From: an uncultured Bacilli bacterium
GTDB lineage: Bacteria; Bacillota_I; Bacilli_A; RF39; UBA660
Length of the DNA stretch: 53,820 nucleotides
Reading direction: 5' to 3'
Assembly (NCBI GenBank): GCA_947581765.1
Contig: CANPVU010000008.1
Span: 1-53,820 of the forward strand
Positions 1 through 10,456 of this stretch are shown here, in pieces. Every line of letters begins with the position of its first letter. The stretch's first letter is position 1. The notes beneath the pieces are model-generated. The model was given only the letters and a program-made list of their open reading frames with translations, had not been told where the DNA came from and did no database searches. The translations under genes and the position numbers were made by a program.

Positions 1-28
1 TAAAAAAGAACTGCTTAAGCAGTCCTAA
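1..28 (-). terminator. Intrinsic terminator after the 25-978 gene
   Basis: On the minus strand a 7-bp stem (GGACTGC/GCAGTTC, one G-U pair) with loop TTAA is followed by a run of T. It lies directly behind the stop codon at 25. Confidence 0.85.
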
Positions 29-978
29 ATATTTTTTACTGGTTCAGAATCTATTTGTTCTTCTTCTGTATTTATTTGTTCTTCTTCTGGATTTTCTAAA
101 GATTCTTCATCTTTATCATCTAAAGAAATGAATTTTGATGTTCCATAAAATGTTGCAACCACTGAAGCAGCATATAAAGTTAAATTTCCTAATTTAGATA
201 AAAATTCTTTTATACTAAAATTATTTTTAAATACTGAAATTAAATTTGTAATTTCTTCTACAATATTATGTTTTTGTACAAAAGTCATAAATAAGAAAGT
301 AATTATACCTGCACCTGCAAGAACACTATATAAAATTGTTTTCTTCTCATTATTTGTAAGTGCTTTTCTATGTCTTAATACTTTATATTTTTCTGAAGTA
401 TCATCTTCTGTTACTGAAATATCTATATCAATATCATTATTTTCTTGTTCACCTGTTTTATCAGATTTAAATAACATTTGTTTTAATTCCAACAAGTCAT
501 CATCTTCCTGAGTTAAATTATCACTGTCACCTACATTTGTATTATTATCATCTACATTTGTATTATTATCATCATAAATAGATAACATTTTTCCTAAATT
601 TAATGATATTCTTAAACTATCTTTATCAATTCTTTTACTATATACTTGATGTATACAATTATATAGTAAATCAACTTCTTCATCTAAATCTAGTAATTCA
701 TCAGAAACAATTTTAGATAATGCTTCGAAATCTAGTGATGGAAAATCATCTTGTAATTGATTATATATTTTCTTATCAATACCAGAACTATCCTTAGCTA
801 AGTTAGCTAAATTATTTTTTATTAATTTAATAATTTTAGAAATTGCACTTACTTTATATGATTGACCTTGTACTAATCCATATCCTTTTACTATTTCATA
901 AATCCTATTTGAAGCCTCAGCATTTAAGTATTCTTCACCATCATGTATTATAATTTCATCTTTAGTCCATAAATTCAT
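25..978 (-). CDS. Membrane protein of unknown function with acidic linkers
   Basis: I do not recognise this 317-residue protein. The N-terminal ~150 residues look helical and soluble. An Asp/Asn/Thr-rich linker around residue 140 contains a direct repeat (DDNNTNV twice). Two hydrophobic segments follow (about 219-235 and 262-280), then a Glu-rich tail with a second short repeat (EEEQI twice). It is probably a membrane-anchored protein with large cytoplasmic acidic parts. The start is supported by GGGATGAGGT just upstream of the ATG. A promoter at 1007-1035 and a terminator at 1-28 suggest a single-gene transcript. The short repeats are candidate slippage sites. Confidence 0.7.
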   Translation of the reverse strand: MNLWTKDEIIIHDGEEYLNAEASNRIYEIVKGYGLVQGQSYKVSAISKIIKLIKNNLANLAKDSSGIDKKIYNQLQDDFPSLDFEALSKIVSDELLDLDEEVDLLYNCIHQVYSKRIDKDSLRISLNLGKMLSIYDDNNTNVDDNNTNVGDSDNLTQEDDDLLELKQMLFKSDKTGEQENNDIDIDISVTEDDTSEKYKVLRHRKALTNNEKKTILYSVLAGAGIITFLFMTFVQKHNIVEEITNLISVFKNNFSIKEFLSKLGNLTLYAASVVATFYGTSKFISLDDKDEESLENPEEEQINTEEEQIDSEPVKNI

Positions 979-1006
979 TTATACCTCATCCCCTCGAATG
1001 AGATAT

Positions 1007-1035
1007 ACTATATCATACTTTTTAAATTTTTTCAA
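1007..1035 (-). promoter_or_regulatory. Sigma-A type promoter for the 25-978 gene
   Basis: TTGAAA (1035-1030), a 17-bp spacer and TATAGT (1012-1007) on the minus strand, about 30 bp upstream of the start codon and just past the T-run of the hup terminator. Confidence 0.7.
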
Positions 1036-1041
1036 TTTCAT

Positions 1042-1071
1042 AAAAAAAAAAGCATTAAATTAGTTTAATGC
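1042..1071 (-). terminator. hup terminator overlapping the stop codon
   Basis: GCATTAAA/TTTAATGC 8-bp stem (1071-1064 with 1059-1052), 4-nt loop, then a T-run on the minus strand. The hup stop codon (1062-1060) lies in the hairpin. Confidence 0.9.
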
Positions 1072-1332
1072 ATCTTTTAATTTAGATCCAGCTTTGATTG
1101 TAACAGCTACTCTTGCAGGAATATTTACAACTTCTCCAGTTCTTGGATTACGTCCTTTTTTAGCTTCTTTATTTTTTGTTGCGAATGTAACAAACCCTGT
1201 TAAAGCTACTTTCCCTTCATCTTTTAATCCTTTAATAACTCCACTCATCATAGCATCTAGAGCACGAGTTGCATCTGCCTTTGTTAAACCTGTTTCTTCA
1301 GCCATATAATTTACTAAATCTGTCTTTGTCAT
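1060..1332 (-). CDS. hup: HU family DNA-binding protein
   Basis: This 90-residue histone-like protein begins MTKTDLVNYMAEETGLTKAD and carries the canonical HU arm (GRNPRTGE, then NIPAR) and a lysine-rich C-terminus. It binds DNA as a dimer, bends it and compacts the nucleoid. A longer in-frame extension to 1389 exists, but the start at 1332 is preceded by GGGAGGT at good spacing and matches the family N-terminus. The promoter at 1380-1408 would begin the transcript about 40 nt upstream, with a small hairpin (GTAAGC/GCTTAC, 1356-1373) in the leader. It appears to be transcribed alone. Confidence 0.96.
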   Translation of the reverse strand: MTKTDLVNYMAEETGLTKADATRALDAMMSGVIKGLKDEGKVALTGFVTFATKNKEAKKGRNPRTGEVVNIPARVAVTIKAGSKLKDALN

Positions 1333-1379
1333 TTCGTTTACCTCCCTATAACTGCGTAAGCTACCATGCTTACATTTTA

Positions 1380-1408
1380 AGAATACCATATATAGTAAAG
1401 AAAAGCAA
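1380..1408 (-). promoter_or_regulatory. Promoter of hup
   Basis: TTGCTT (1408-1403), 17-bp spacer, TATTCT (1385-1380) on the minus strand. It supports the shorter HU start, because the longer frame would start about at the -10 box. Confidence 0.55.
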
Positions 1409-1439
1409 CAATTTTTTCTTTATTTTCTTTATTTTTTTA

Positions 1440-1790
1440 CTATAAGAACATATTAATAATAACTATTACTATAATTATAAATACTACCAAAATTAATATA
1501 GTTCCACCTATATTAACTACAGATGCTTTTACCATATCATTTTGATCTTTATTAATTAAATCTTTATTATTTATTTGTACATTTTGATTTTGGTTAGTAA
1601 CTTTATATTTTTTCTGAGGATTTATCTTAATAATTGAACTTAACGTATTTATATTTAATATTTCATTTCTATTATTACTACTATTATTAATTTGTTCATC
1701 TATATCATTTACGTCATATATTGATGTTGCACACTTTTTACAAAATGTATCATCCGACATAAGTTGGGCACCACATTTCTTACATTCCAT
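1440..1790 (-). CDS. Zinc-ribbon protein with C-terminal membrane anchor
   Basis: The 116-residue protein opens with a zinc-ribbon: CKKCG at residues 3-7 and CKKC at 17-20, giving two CxxC knuckles. An Asn/Ile-rich linker follows, and a single strongly hydrophobic segment ends the protein (about 88-115). This architecture, a small zinc ribbon tethered to the membrane by a tail anchor, is common in low-GC Gram-positives and has no assigned reaction. AGGAGGAG precedes the ATG. It sits between dnaJ and hup, with the dnaJ terminator upstream, so it is probably a separate unit. The function is unknown. Confidence 0.8.
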   Translation of the reverse strand: MECKKCGAQLMSDDTFCKKCATSIYDVNDIDEQINNSSNNRNEILNINTLSSIIKINPQKKYKVTNQNQNVQINNKDLINKDQNDMVKASVVNIGGTILILVVFIIIVIVIINMFL

Positions 1791-1825
1791 AGTATCTCCT
1801 CCTAATAAATATTATCACATTAATA

Positions 1826-1860
1826 GAAAAAAAGAAACTATGAATTTTTCTTTACATAGT
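1826..1860 (-). terminator. Terminator of the heat-shock operon
   Basis: ACTATG/CATAGT 6-bp stem (1860-1855 with 1842-1837) with a long loop, then a T-rich tract. It overlaps the dnaJ stop codon. Confidence 0.65.
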
Positions 1861-2968
1861 CTCTAATCTTTTTAAAGTCACTGCCACTTTCTAATTCTGT
1901 TTCTGATAATTTTTCTAACAATTTTTTCTGTTCTCTAGATAATTTTTTTGGAACAATTATACGTAATATAACATACATATTTCCTTTTGAACCATTTCTT
2001 GGATTTTCTATACCTTTTCCTTTTATTCTATGTTTATCTCCACTTTCACTACCTTCTGGTATTGTAAGTTTGATATTACCATATAATGTTGGAACATCCT
2101 TTTTACAACCTAATATAGCCTCAGTAATAGTTATTGGTAATTCTAAATATATATCATCACCATCACGCATGAATATTTCATGACTATTAACATTAAACTC
2201 TAAGTATAAATCACCATTAGGTCCTCCATTATATCCTGCTTCTCCTTTACCAGGAACACGAAGTTGATTACCAGTATCTACACCTGCTGGTATTTTTACT
2301 TCTATGTCTGTATTTTTACTAACTTTACCTGTTCCATGACACTTATTACATATTCTATCAAAAGAATATCCTTCTCCATTACAAGTAGGACATGTAGTTC
2401 TTGACATAAATGACCCAAACATAGTACGTTGTTCACTTGTAACTACACCAGTACCATGACATGTACTACATTTCTTTTGTCCATGTCCTCCTTTACCATC
2501 ACATTCACTACAATCACTAGAAACAGAAACATTAATAGTTTTCTTTGTACCAAATACAGCTTCTTCAAATGACAAATTAACTTTCATTAATTTATCTGCA
2601 CCTCTGCGTTTTCTAGAAGAAGTTCTAGAACTTCCTCCACCAAATCCGCCAAAGCCACCAAATCCAGAACCAAATATTTCACTAAATATATCTCCAAAAT
2701 CAAAACCTGAGAAGTCATATCCAGCTCCACCATTCATTTGATCAAATGCTGCATGACCAAATTGATCATATTGTTTTCTTTTATCTGGATCACTTAATAC
2801 TGCATACGCCTCTTGAGCTTCCTTGAATTTTTCTGCAGCATCTGGTTCTTTACTAACATCAGGATGGTATTTCTTTGCTAATTTTCTAAATGCACTTTTA
2901 ATAGCCTTATCATCTGCATCTTTAGAAACACCAAGTATGTCATAGTAATCTCTTTTATCTGCTGCCAT
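1838..2968 (-). CDS. dnaJ: Chaperone DnaJ (Hsp40)
   Basis: This is a full-length type I DnaJ of 376 residues. It has a J domain with HPD at 35-37, a Gly/Phe-rich linker, four CxxCxGxG zinc repeats ([32 protein letters not shown]) and the two C-terminal substrate-binding domains. It delivers unfolded clients to DnaK and stimulates its ATPase. It is the last gene of the hrcA operon. Only 4 bp separate it from the pepF stop, and its Shine-Dalgarno (AGAGGTG) lies inside the end of pepF, which suggests translational coupling. Confidence 0.98.
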   Translation of the reverse strand: MAADKRDYYDILGVSKDADDKAIKSAFRKLAKKYHPDVSKEPDAAEKFKEAQEAYAVLSDPDKRKQYDQFGHAAFDQMNGGAGYDFSGFDFGDIFSEIFGSGFGGFGGFGGGSSRTSSRKRRGADKLMKVNLSFEEAVFGTKKTINVSVSSDCSECDGKGGHGQKKCSTCHGTGVVTSEQRTMFGSFMSRTTCPTCNGEGYSFDRICNKCHGTGKVSKNTDIEVKIPAGVDTGNQLRVPGKGEAGYNGGPNGDLYLEFNVNSHEIFMRDGDDIYLELPITITEAILGCKKDVPTLYGNIKLTIPEGSESGDKHRIKGKGIENPRNGSKGNMYVILRIIVPKKLSREQKKLLEKLSETELESGSDFKKIRDYVKKNS

Positions 2969-2972
2969 ACAA

Positions 2973-4766
2973 CTACACCTCTTTTTCTATTTGTTCATAT
3001 TTTTCTATTAAACTTTCATAGTACTTAATAGCACCCTCATATACATCTTTACTACTTATATCGACACCTAATACTTTAAAAATATCTACAGGCCATTTAT
3101 CTGAACCAGTTGATAAGAATTTTAAATATTTATTAAGCATATCTTTATTACCTTTTAATATTTCGTTAGCAACATAACTAGCTACAGAAATACTAAATGA
3201 ATATGCATATAAGTAGAAAAATTGATAATAATGAGATCTTCTCATCCATGAAATATTAGAATATGAATCTAACTCTACTTCATCACCATAATATTTTTTT
3301 AGTGATTCAGTAGTTAATTTATCCATATACTCTTTAGTTATAGTTCCACCATCTTCAACATACTTATAAAATTCTTGTTCCATATGTCCTTCTCTTACAG
3401 CACCAAATAAATTAGAATTAATTGTATCTATAATATTTGATATACCAGATAATCTTTCTTCTTTTGTTTTACCATTATCTGCTAGATAAGAAGATAATAG
3501 ACATTCATTTGTTAAAGATGCTACTTCACATACTAAAGAAGGTACTTCTCTATATTGTAATGGATTATTTTTACTTATAAATTGATGATGTACATTATGC
3601 CCACCTTCATGAACTAAAGTAGATACTGAATCTAAATTATAATTAAAACTCATTAATATTCTTGAATCCTTATTTAAAGGTGCAAATGAATATCCGCCTG
3701 AACATTTACCTTTATATTGGGCATAATCTACATATCTATTATCTATAATTTTCTTAAAACAATTTACGTATTCTTCACCTAATGGTTCTACTGCTTGTAA
3801 GCATAAACTTTGTGCATCTTCTATAGAATACTCTTTATCATTTTCAGTTAAGGATAAATTTAAATCATATTGATATAACTTGTCTAATTTTTTTACTTTC
3901 TTTAATAATCTTAAATACTTTCTAAATGACTCTATATTATTTTCTACTGTTGTAACTAATGCTTCATAAGCTTCATTTGGCATATTAAGTGAAAATAATT
4001 TTGATGAAAAACATGATTTATACTTTCTTATTTTAGATACTGCTACTGATGATTGTACATAAGAATTTAAAAATTGTGATGAACTTGTTCCATATTGATC
4101 TACAACTTTACTAAATTTTTCTCTTACTTCACGTCTTATATCACGATTTTTATTCTTCATAAGTTTACTATAATTAGTTGAAGTTATTTCTTCTTCTTTA
4201 CCATCTATTAATACACTACCATAATTATGTTCAGTGTTTAACATAGTAGATGACATATCATCAAAATGATCCATAGCATTTACTAACTCATTTACTATTT
4301 TCTCTTCATTTTCACTCAAAATATGTTCTTTATTACGATAAATTTTATCAAGTAATACTTTATATTCATTTAATTTAGAATTATTATCAAACAACTTACT
4401 ATATTCACTAGTACTTAATTCTAATAATTCTGGTTCAAAAAAACTAGTATTAACAGAGTAATCTGTAAATAATTTTTCAGTTCTAGCTTTTCTTTCCATA
4501 GATTTTGAATTACCTAATTCTTGATCACTTATTAAGTATGAATATATATATAGATCTTCAGTTAACGATAAAGTATGCATATCATTATTTAAATATTCAT
4601 ATAACTTATCTTTATCCTTAGTACAACCTACATAATTTTTTAAATCATCAACTAATTTAACACAATTTTTATATTCTTCTTCAAACATTTCTTCATTTTC
4701 ATAAAAATCAGTTAAATCCCATTTATATTTTTCAGGTACATCAGCTCTTGTGTTATATTTTTCCAT
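2973..4766 (-). CDS. pepF: Oligoendopeptidase F (M3B metallopeptidase)
   Basis: A cytoplasmic zinc oligopeptidase of 597 residues, the normal length for PepF. The active site HEGGH is at 386-390 (HExxH, zinc ligands and catalytic Glu), followed by a conserved EVASLTNE segment supplying the third ligand. It degrades short peptides. Its position between dnaK and dnaJ is unusual and would place peptide turnover under heat-shock control. A 9-bp hairpin with a GAAA loop (4795-4816) lies between dnaK and this gene, so expression of pepF and dnaJ may differ from that of dnaK. Confidence 0.95.
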   Translation of the reverse strand: MEKYNTRADVPEKYKWDLTDFYENEEMFEEEYKNCVKLVDDLKNYVGCTKDKDKLYEYLNNDMHTLSLTEDLYIYSYLISDQELGNSKSMERKARTEKLFTDYSVNTSFFEPELLELSTSEYSKLFDNNSKLNEYKVLLDKIYRNKEHILSENEEKIVNELVNAMDHFDDMSSTMLNTEHNYGSVLIDGKEEEITSTNYSKLMKNKNRDIRREVREKFSKVVDQYGTSSSQFLNSYVQSSVAVSKIRKYKSCFSSKLFSLNMPNEAYEALVTTVENNIESFRKYLRLLKKVKKLDKLYQYDLNLSLTENDKEYSIEDAQSLCLQAVEPLGEEYVNCFKKIIDNRYVDYAQYKGKCSGGYSFAPLNKDSRILMSFNYNLDSVSTLVHEGGHNVHHQFISKNNPLQYREVPSLVCEVASLTNECLLSSYLADNGKTKEERLSGISNIIDTINSNLFGAVREGHMEQEFYKYVEDGGTITKEYMDKLTTESLKKYYGDEVELDSYSNISWMRRSHYYQFFYLYAYSFSISVASYVANEILKGNKDMLNKYLKFLSTGSDKWPVDIFKVLGVDISSKDVYEGAIKYYESLIEKYEQIEKEV

Positions 4767-4794
4767 AAATTTATCCTCTCTATATTAAAAGTCA

Positions 4795-4816
4795 AAGTTC
4801 TAGTTTCCTAGAACTT
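4795..4816 (-). promoter_or_regulatory. Perfect hairpin between dnaK and pepF
   Basis: AAGTTCTAG-GAAA-CTAGAACTT: a perfect 9-bp stem with a GNRA tetraloop, followed by TGACTTTT rather than a strong T-run. It could be a partial terminator, a processing site or a 3' stabiliser that lowers pepF-dnaJ relative to dnaK. Confidence 0.7.
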
Positions 4817-4823
4817 AAACTTC

Positions 4824-7161
<2,338 letters not shown>

Positions 7162-7779
7162 TTATTCACTAACCTTTACCATGGCAGCTCTAATTACTTT
7201 ATCTTTTAATAAGTAACCTTTTTGTAATACTTCTATAACCATGCCAGGATTAACTCCTTCACGTTTTTCTACCATAATAGCATTATGATAAACTGGATCA
7301 AATGCTTTATTTGCACCATCTATTGGTTTTACATCAAACTTTTCTAAAACATTAACTAAATGTGTATAAATCATCTTAAAACCTTTAAGATAATTTACTT
7401 CTAATTCGCTTAATTTTGATTCATCTGTTACAATAGCTCTTTCAAAATTATCTATTATTGGCAAAATCTCTTTTATCATATCCTCATGACAATACTTTAA
7501 CATTCTATTTATTTCTTCATCTTTTCTTTTACGATAATTAACAGATTCTGCATCTTTACGAATTAATTTATCTTCAAGCTCACTAATTTTATTTAATGCT
7601 TCATTCAATTTTTCAGTGTTTCTTTTTGATATTTCATCTTCAACACTTCTTTGATTTCCATCTTCTGGTATCTCATCTATTTTTAATTCTTCCTTAATTT
7701 CAGAGTTATTATCGGAAGTCTCCTTTATAACCTCTTCACTATTATCTAACTCTTTATCTTTTTTCTTCTTAGCTTCCAT
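7162..7779 (-). CDS. grpE: Nucleotide exchange factor GrpE
   Basis: A 205-residue GrpE. A long charged N-terminal coiled coil (about 50-110) leads into the conserved YRKR...E region, ILPIIDNFERA, and the C-terminal beta domain containing VYHNAIM and the closing GYLLKDKVIRAAMVKV. It releases ADP from DnaK. It lies 8 bp downstream of hrcA and is joined to the next gene without a gap (TAAATG). The N-terminal 45 residues are an acidic low-complexity extension. Confidence 0.97.
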   Translation of the reverse strand: MEAKKKKDKELDNSEEVIKETSDNNSEIKEELKIDEIPEDGNQRSVEDEISKRNTEKLNEALNKISELEDKLIRKDAESVNYRKRKDEEINRMLKYCHEDMIKEILPIIDNFERAIVTDESKLSELEVNYLKGFKMIYTHLVNVLEKFDVKPIDGANKAFDPVYHNAIMVEKREGVNPGMVIEVLQKGYLLKDKVIRAAMVKVSE

Positions 7780-7787
7780 AATCCCTC

Positions 7788-8780
7788 CTATTTATTTATA
7801 TTATCATTAATGTAGTTTAAAAGTGTGATAACTCTGTCATAATCCATTCTTTTAGGTCCTATTAGTGCTATAGTACCTTCCTCACCATTTATTAAATATT
7901 TAGTTTTTATAACCGTTACATCATCATCAAAATCATTTTCACTACCGATATATATGTTTACTCCACTTTCTTTTTCTTCAATTGAATTAACTAATGATTT
8001 ATCTTCAAATTTACTAATAATTTCTTTTATTTTCTGTGAATCACTAAATTCTGGTTGTTTTAACATATTTACTTTTCCTGTCATATTAACATGATTAACA
8101 TTACTAGCAAAATCACTAAATGCATTATAAAATGCATTATATAATATTTCATGTTGTTGTACATAATTAGATATTATTGGTTTTACCTTGTATTCTAAAA
8201 ATGTACTAACTTCATCTATTGGTGTTCCAATTATTAACTTATTTATAAGTTCAATTGTTTTACTAATATCATTACTAGATACTGTACCTTCTAAATATAA
8301 ATTTTTATGTTCTACATGTCCTTTATCAGTTACTACAATAGCAACTAAGCTATTATCATCAACAGGAATAACTTCAACTTTACTTACTAAATTATCTTTT
8401 GAAGATTTACCAAGTACTATAGTAGTATAATTAGTCATTTCAGCAACTATTTCCATACTCTTAGTAATTACATCACTTATAGCTAAAGATTTATTATTAA
8501 TTACAGTTTGTAATTTAAGCATATCTTCACCAGATAACTTTTGTGGTTGCATTATATTATCAACATAATAGCGATATCCTTTTTCACTTGGTATTCTACC
8601 ACTAGAGATATGTGTTTTTTCTAATAATTCCATATCTTCTAATATACTCATCTCTGCACGTATTGTTGCACTAGAACAATTCATTCTTTCACATATTGAT
8701 TTACTACCTACTGGATGAGCAGTTTGTATATATTCTTCAATAATTAATTTAAGTAATTCTTTTTGTCTACTAGTTAACAA
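7788..8780 (-). CDS. hrcA: Heat-inducible repressor HrcA
   Basis: HrcA binds CIRCE operators and represses the class I heat-shock operon. The N-terminal winged helix (LTSRQKELLKLIIEEYIQ, HPVGSKSI, SATIRAEMSILE, GRIPSEKGYRYYVD) is followed by the GAF-like and C-terminal domains. The frame stays open up to an ATG at 8804, but that ATG lies inside the first CIRCE. A TTG at 8780 is preceded by AGAGGTG with 5-nt spacing and begins exactly where other HrcA proteins begin (LTSRQ), so I choose TTG, giving 330 residues. It is the first gene of the operon and thus autoregulated. Confidence 0.95.
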   Translation of the reverse strand: MLTSRQKELLKLIIEEYIQTAHPVGSKSICERMNCSSATIRAEMSILEDMELLEKTHISSGRIPSEKGYRYYVDNIMQPQKLSGEDMLKLQTVINNKSLAISDVITKSMEIVAEMTNYTTIVLGKSSKDNLVSKVEVIPVDDNSLVAIVVTDKGHVEHKNLYLEGTVSSNDISKTIELINKLIIGTPIDEVSTFLEYKVKPIISNYVQQHEILYNAFYNAFSDFASNVNHVNMTGKVNMLKQPEFSDSQKIKEIISKFEDKSLVNSIEEKESGVNIYIGSENDFDDDVTVIKTKYLINGEEGTIALIGPKRMDYDRVITLLNYINDNINK

Positions 8781-8793
8781 AGTATCACCTCTT

Positions 8794-8820
8794 TTAGCAC
8801 TCATTATTTTTCAGTGCCAA
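8794..8820. promoter_or_regulatory. CIRCE operator 1 (proximal)
   Basis: TTAGCACTC-N9-CAGTGCCAA, matching the CIRCE consensus TTAGCACTC-N9-GAGTGCTAA in 16 of 18 arm positions. It covers the transcription start and 5' leader of hrcA. Confidence 0.93.
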
Positions 8821-8824
8821 ATAC

Positions 8825-8853
8825 ACTATAGCATATTTTTTTAGCACTGTCAA
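8825..8853 (-). promoter_or_regulatory. Promoter of the hrcA-grpE-dnaK-dnaJ operon
   Basis: A perfect TTGACA (8853-8848), 17-bp spacer and TATAGT (8830-8825) on the minus strand. The -35 box lies within the distal CIRCE, and the predicted start (near 8818) lies in the proximal one. Confidence 0.92.
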
Positions 8854-8867
8854 TACATTGGTGCTAA
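8841..8867. promoter_or_regulatory. CIRCE operator 2 (distal)
   Basis: TTAGCACTG-N9-TGGTGCTAA, a somewhat degenerate CIRCE (15 of 18 arm positions) overlapping the -35 element. Its centre is 47 bp from that of the proximal CIRCE. Confidence 0.88.
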
Positions 8868-8921
8868 AAAATTATATTATATCGTTTACTATATTATGAA
8901 TATTATTTTATTTTTTTAAAC

Positions 8922-8942
8922 AAAAAAAGGATAAAAATCCTT
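8922..8942 (-). terminator. Terminator after lipoprotein 1
   Basis: AAGGAT-TTTT-ATCCTT stem followed by a T-run on the minus strand, overlapping the stop codon at 8941 and just upstream of the hrcA promoter region. Confidence 0.8.
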
Positions 8943-9405
8943 ATTCACATGTATAATTTTGTTCAGTATAATATTTATATAATGATATTCTATCCATATC
9001 TAATAAAAACTTCTCTTTTACTTCATCATCCATATTACTGTTATCCATAGATACTTCAAATGAATATTTATTTTTATCTAAATTTTTTTTAACTTTTATT
9101 CCTTTTATATCATTATATTCTTCTACTATATCTAACAATTGTTCTTTATATTTATTTTTTATATAATCAGAGGCATTTTCAAATTCAACTGTCTCTACAT
9201 TAGATGCACCATTTAAAATACCATTATCATTAAATTTAAATAAATAATAGCTAGTATAAATTGCATTTTGATTCTTATAATCAATATTTAATACACACAT
9301 TAACTCTCCCTTTGATGATATTTTTTTATCTTGTTTTATTTCATCTTTATTCTTACACCCACTAATTATTAAAACTAAAATAAATAATAATATATATTTT
9401 TTCAC
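8941..9405 (-). CDS. Small lipoprotein 1, GYTC-tail family
   Basis: A 154-residue predicted lipoprotein. The signal peptide MKKYILLFILVLIISGC ends in a lipobox (IISGC). A second Cys follows close to the mature N-terminus (ELMCVLN) and the chain ends in NYTCE. The frame extends to an ATG at 9417, but that ATG is part of the Shine-Dalgarno ATGGAGG. The GTG at 9405, 5 nt after GGAGG, is the better start. It is the first (lowest-coordinate) of three tandem relatives sharing size, an early Cys and a C-terminal YTC motif; the overall pattern recalls the YehR/DUF1307 lipoproteins, without certainty. Confidence 0.78.
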   Translation of the reverse strand: MKKYILLFILVLIISGCKNKDEIKQDKKISSKGELMCVLNIDYKNQNAIYTSYYLFKFNDNGILNGASNVETVEFENASDYIKNKYKEQLLDIVEEYNDIKGIKVKKNLDKNKYSFEVSMDNSNMDDEVKEKFLLDMDRISLYKYYTEQNYTCE

Positions 9406-9422
9406 TAAAACCTCCATATAAA

Positions 9423-9444
9423 CAAAAATTGGATTAATTCCAAT
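9423..9444 (-). terminator. Terminator after lipoprotein 2
   Basis: ATTGGA/TCCAAT 6-bp stem with 5-nt loop followed by TTTTTG on the minus strand, directly behind the stop at 9447. Confidence 0.75.
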
Positions 9445-9446
9445 CT

Positions 9447-9815
9447 TTATTTACAAGTATATCCTCTTCCTTCTAAAGATTCCTTAGCTTCATCTTTAGT
9501 CATTTGAGTTTTTCCTGATTCGCCATCTTCTTCACTTTTTACTATTACTTTTGTTCCATCAACTTTTACAGTTACTTCTTCATCATCTTTATAATTTTCT
9601 GCAAATGATTCAGCAGTAGCTTCATCTTGGAACTCAACTTCCATAGTTGTTTCTATTTTCTTTACTTTATCATTCTTAAATTTTACAATTGTTTTTGTAT
9701 CTAATACTGTAGCACCAAATGATTGTTGATTTGTACAAACCATTTTTTTCTCACCACATCCTGTTATTAATACAACAATTGCAAACATAAATACTAAACT
9801 AATTTTCTTTTTCAC
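9447..9815 (-). CDS. Small lipoprotein 2, GYTC-tail family (DUF1307-like)
   Basis: A 122-residue predicted lipoprotein with signal MKKKISLVFMFAIVVLITGC (lipobox ITGC). The mature part has an early Cys (MVCTN), alternating beta-strand-like segments (TKTIVKFKNDKVKK, VTVKVDGTKVIVKS) and ends in RGYTCK. This is the clearest member of the local trio and most like the DUF1307/YehR family, whose function is unknown. The two remaining cysteines, one near each end, could form a disulfide. A terminator follows, so it is probably expressed separately from lipoprotein 1. Confidence 0.78.
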   Translation of the reverse strand: MKKKISLVFMFAIVVLITGCGEKKMVCTNQQSFGATVLDTKTIVKFKNDKVKKIETTMEVEFQDEATAESFAENYKDDEEVTVKVDGTKVIVKSEEDGESGKTQMTKDEAKESLEGRGYTCK

Positions 9816-9852
9816 TTTTACCTCTCCATTCTAACTAATTATATCATATATA

Positions 9853-10224
9853 TTACTTACAAGTATACCCTAATTGTTCATAATATGATATTTTTGACTT
9901 TTTATCATATTGCATATTTGTAACATCTTTTTTCCCTTTTACAGTTATATTTTCTTTATTTTGTACTAATTTTAAAGTATCATCTTGTTCAAATGTTTCT
10001 TCTATAGTTTTATAATTTTCAGTTGCACTCTTTTCATCTTTAAATTTATATACTGCATATAACTCTTCTGTTTTTACTATATCATTATCACTTATTAAAG
10101 ATACCCTAATATATGACTTAATATCATCATTTTCTTCATTATTTAATATACATTCTATATTTTTTTGATTACTACATCCACATATCAAAAATACAAAAAA
10201 TAATATTAATAAATTTTTTTTCAT
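9853..10224 (-). CDS. Small lipoprotein 3, GYTC-tail family
   Basis: A 123-residue predicted lipoprotein, signal MKKNLLILFFVFLICGC (lipobox ICGC). It has the same plan as the two downstream genes: early Cys (IECILN), strand-rich middle (YAVYKFKDEKSA) and C-terminal LGYTCK. The ATG at 10224 follows GGGAGG by 4 nt; a TTG further upstream in frame is unlikely because it precedes the Shine-Dalgarno. A TATAAT (10251-10246) on the minus strand overlaps a small dyad (TAACAT/ATGTTA, 10250-10262) and may be its promoter. Confidence 0.78.
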   Translation of the reverse strand: MKKNLLILFFVFLICGCSNQKNIECILNNEENDDIKSYIRVSLISDNDIVKTEELYAVYKFKDEKSATENYKTIEETFEQDDTLKLVQNKENITVKGKKDVTNMQYDKKSKISYYEQLGYTCK

Positions 10225-10300
10225 AATTCCTCCCAAATTAGCGTTATTATAACATAATGTTACAAATTTTCATAATTTAAAAAAAAGTTAAAAAAAGAAC

Positions 10301-10329
10301 TTGACAAAAAAAGAATTTTGGATTAGTAT
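10301..10329 (+). promoter_or_regulatory. Promoter for the plus-strand small RNA
   Basis: Perfect TTGACA (10301-10306), 17-bp spacer and TAGTAT (10324-10329) on the plus strand, in an intergenic space where neighbouring genes are on the minus strand. Confidence 0.65.
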
Positions 10330-10335
10330 ATGAAG

Positions 10336-10431
10336 TACCAATTCGGAAATCCGGATTGGAGCTAGTATCACACTAGCCAACCCCTTTTTATTCTTTTATG
10401 GAAGTTGCTCAGGGGGCAACTTCTTTTTTTT
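10336..10431 (+). ncRNA. Candidate structured small RNA, unclassified
   Basis: About 95 nt between lipoprotein 3 and tex, opposite in strand to both. A promoter (10301-10329) precedes three successive hairpins: CCAATTCGG/CCGGATTGG (10338-10359, one G-U pair), GCTAGT/ACTAGC (10361-10377) and a terminator GAAGTTGC/GCAACTTC (10401-10423) followed by eight or more T. The single-stranded stretch ACCCCTTTTT after hairpin 2 can pair with GGGG in the terminator loop (CCCC 10381-10384 with 10412-10415), a potential pseudoknot, or with Shine-Dalgarno sequences in trans. No open reading frame follows. I could not match it to SRP RNA, 6S RNA, tmRNA or a known riboswitch. Confidence 0.62.
10401..10431 (+). 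terminator. Terminator of the small RNA
   Basis: 8-bp stem GAAGTTGC/GCAACTTC with a 7-nt G-rich loop and a T8 tail. It abuts the tex terminator on the other strand. Confidence 0.9.
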
Positions 10432-10432
10432 A

Positions 10433-10456
10433 TAAAAAAATGAGATTATTCTCATT
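10433..10456 (-). terminator. tex terminator
   Basis: AATGAGA-ATAA-TCTCATT stem then T7 on the minus strand, overlapping the tex stop codon. Confidence 0.88.

Noticed and set aside
1332-1389. N-terminal extension of HU
   Set aside because: It would start at the -10 box and lies upstream of the good ribosome site.
10336-10431. The small RNA read as an attenuator or leader on the minus strand for lipoprotein 3
   Set aside because: On the minus strand the hairpins are not followed by a T-run near the gene, while the plus strand has a promoter at one end and a terminator at the other.
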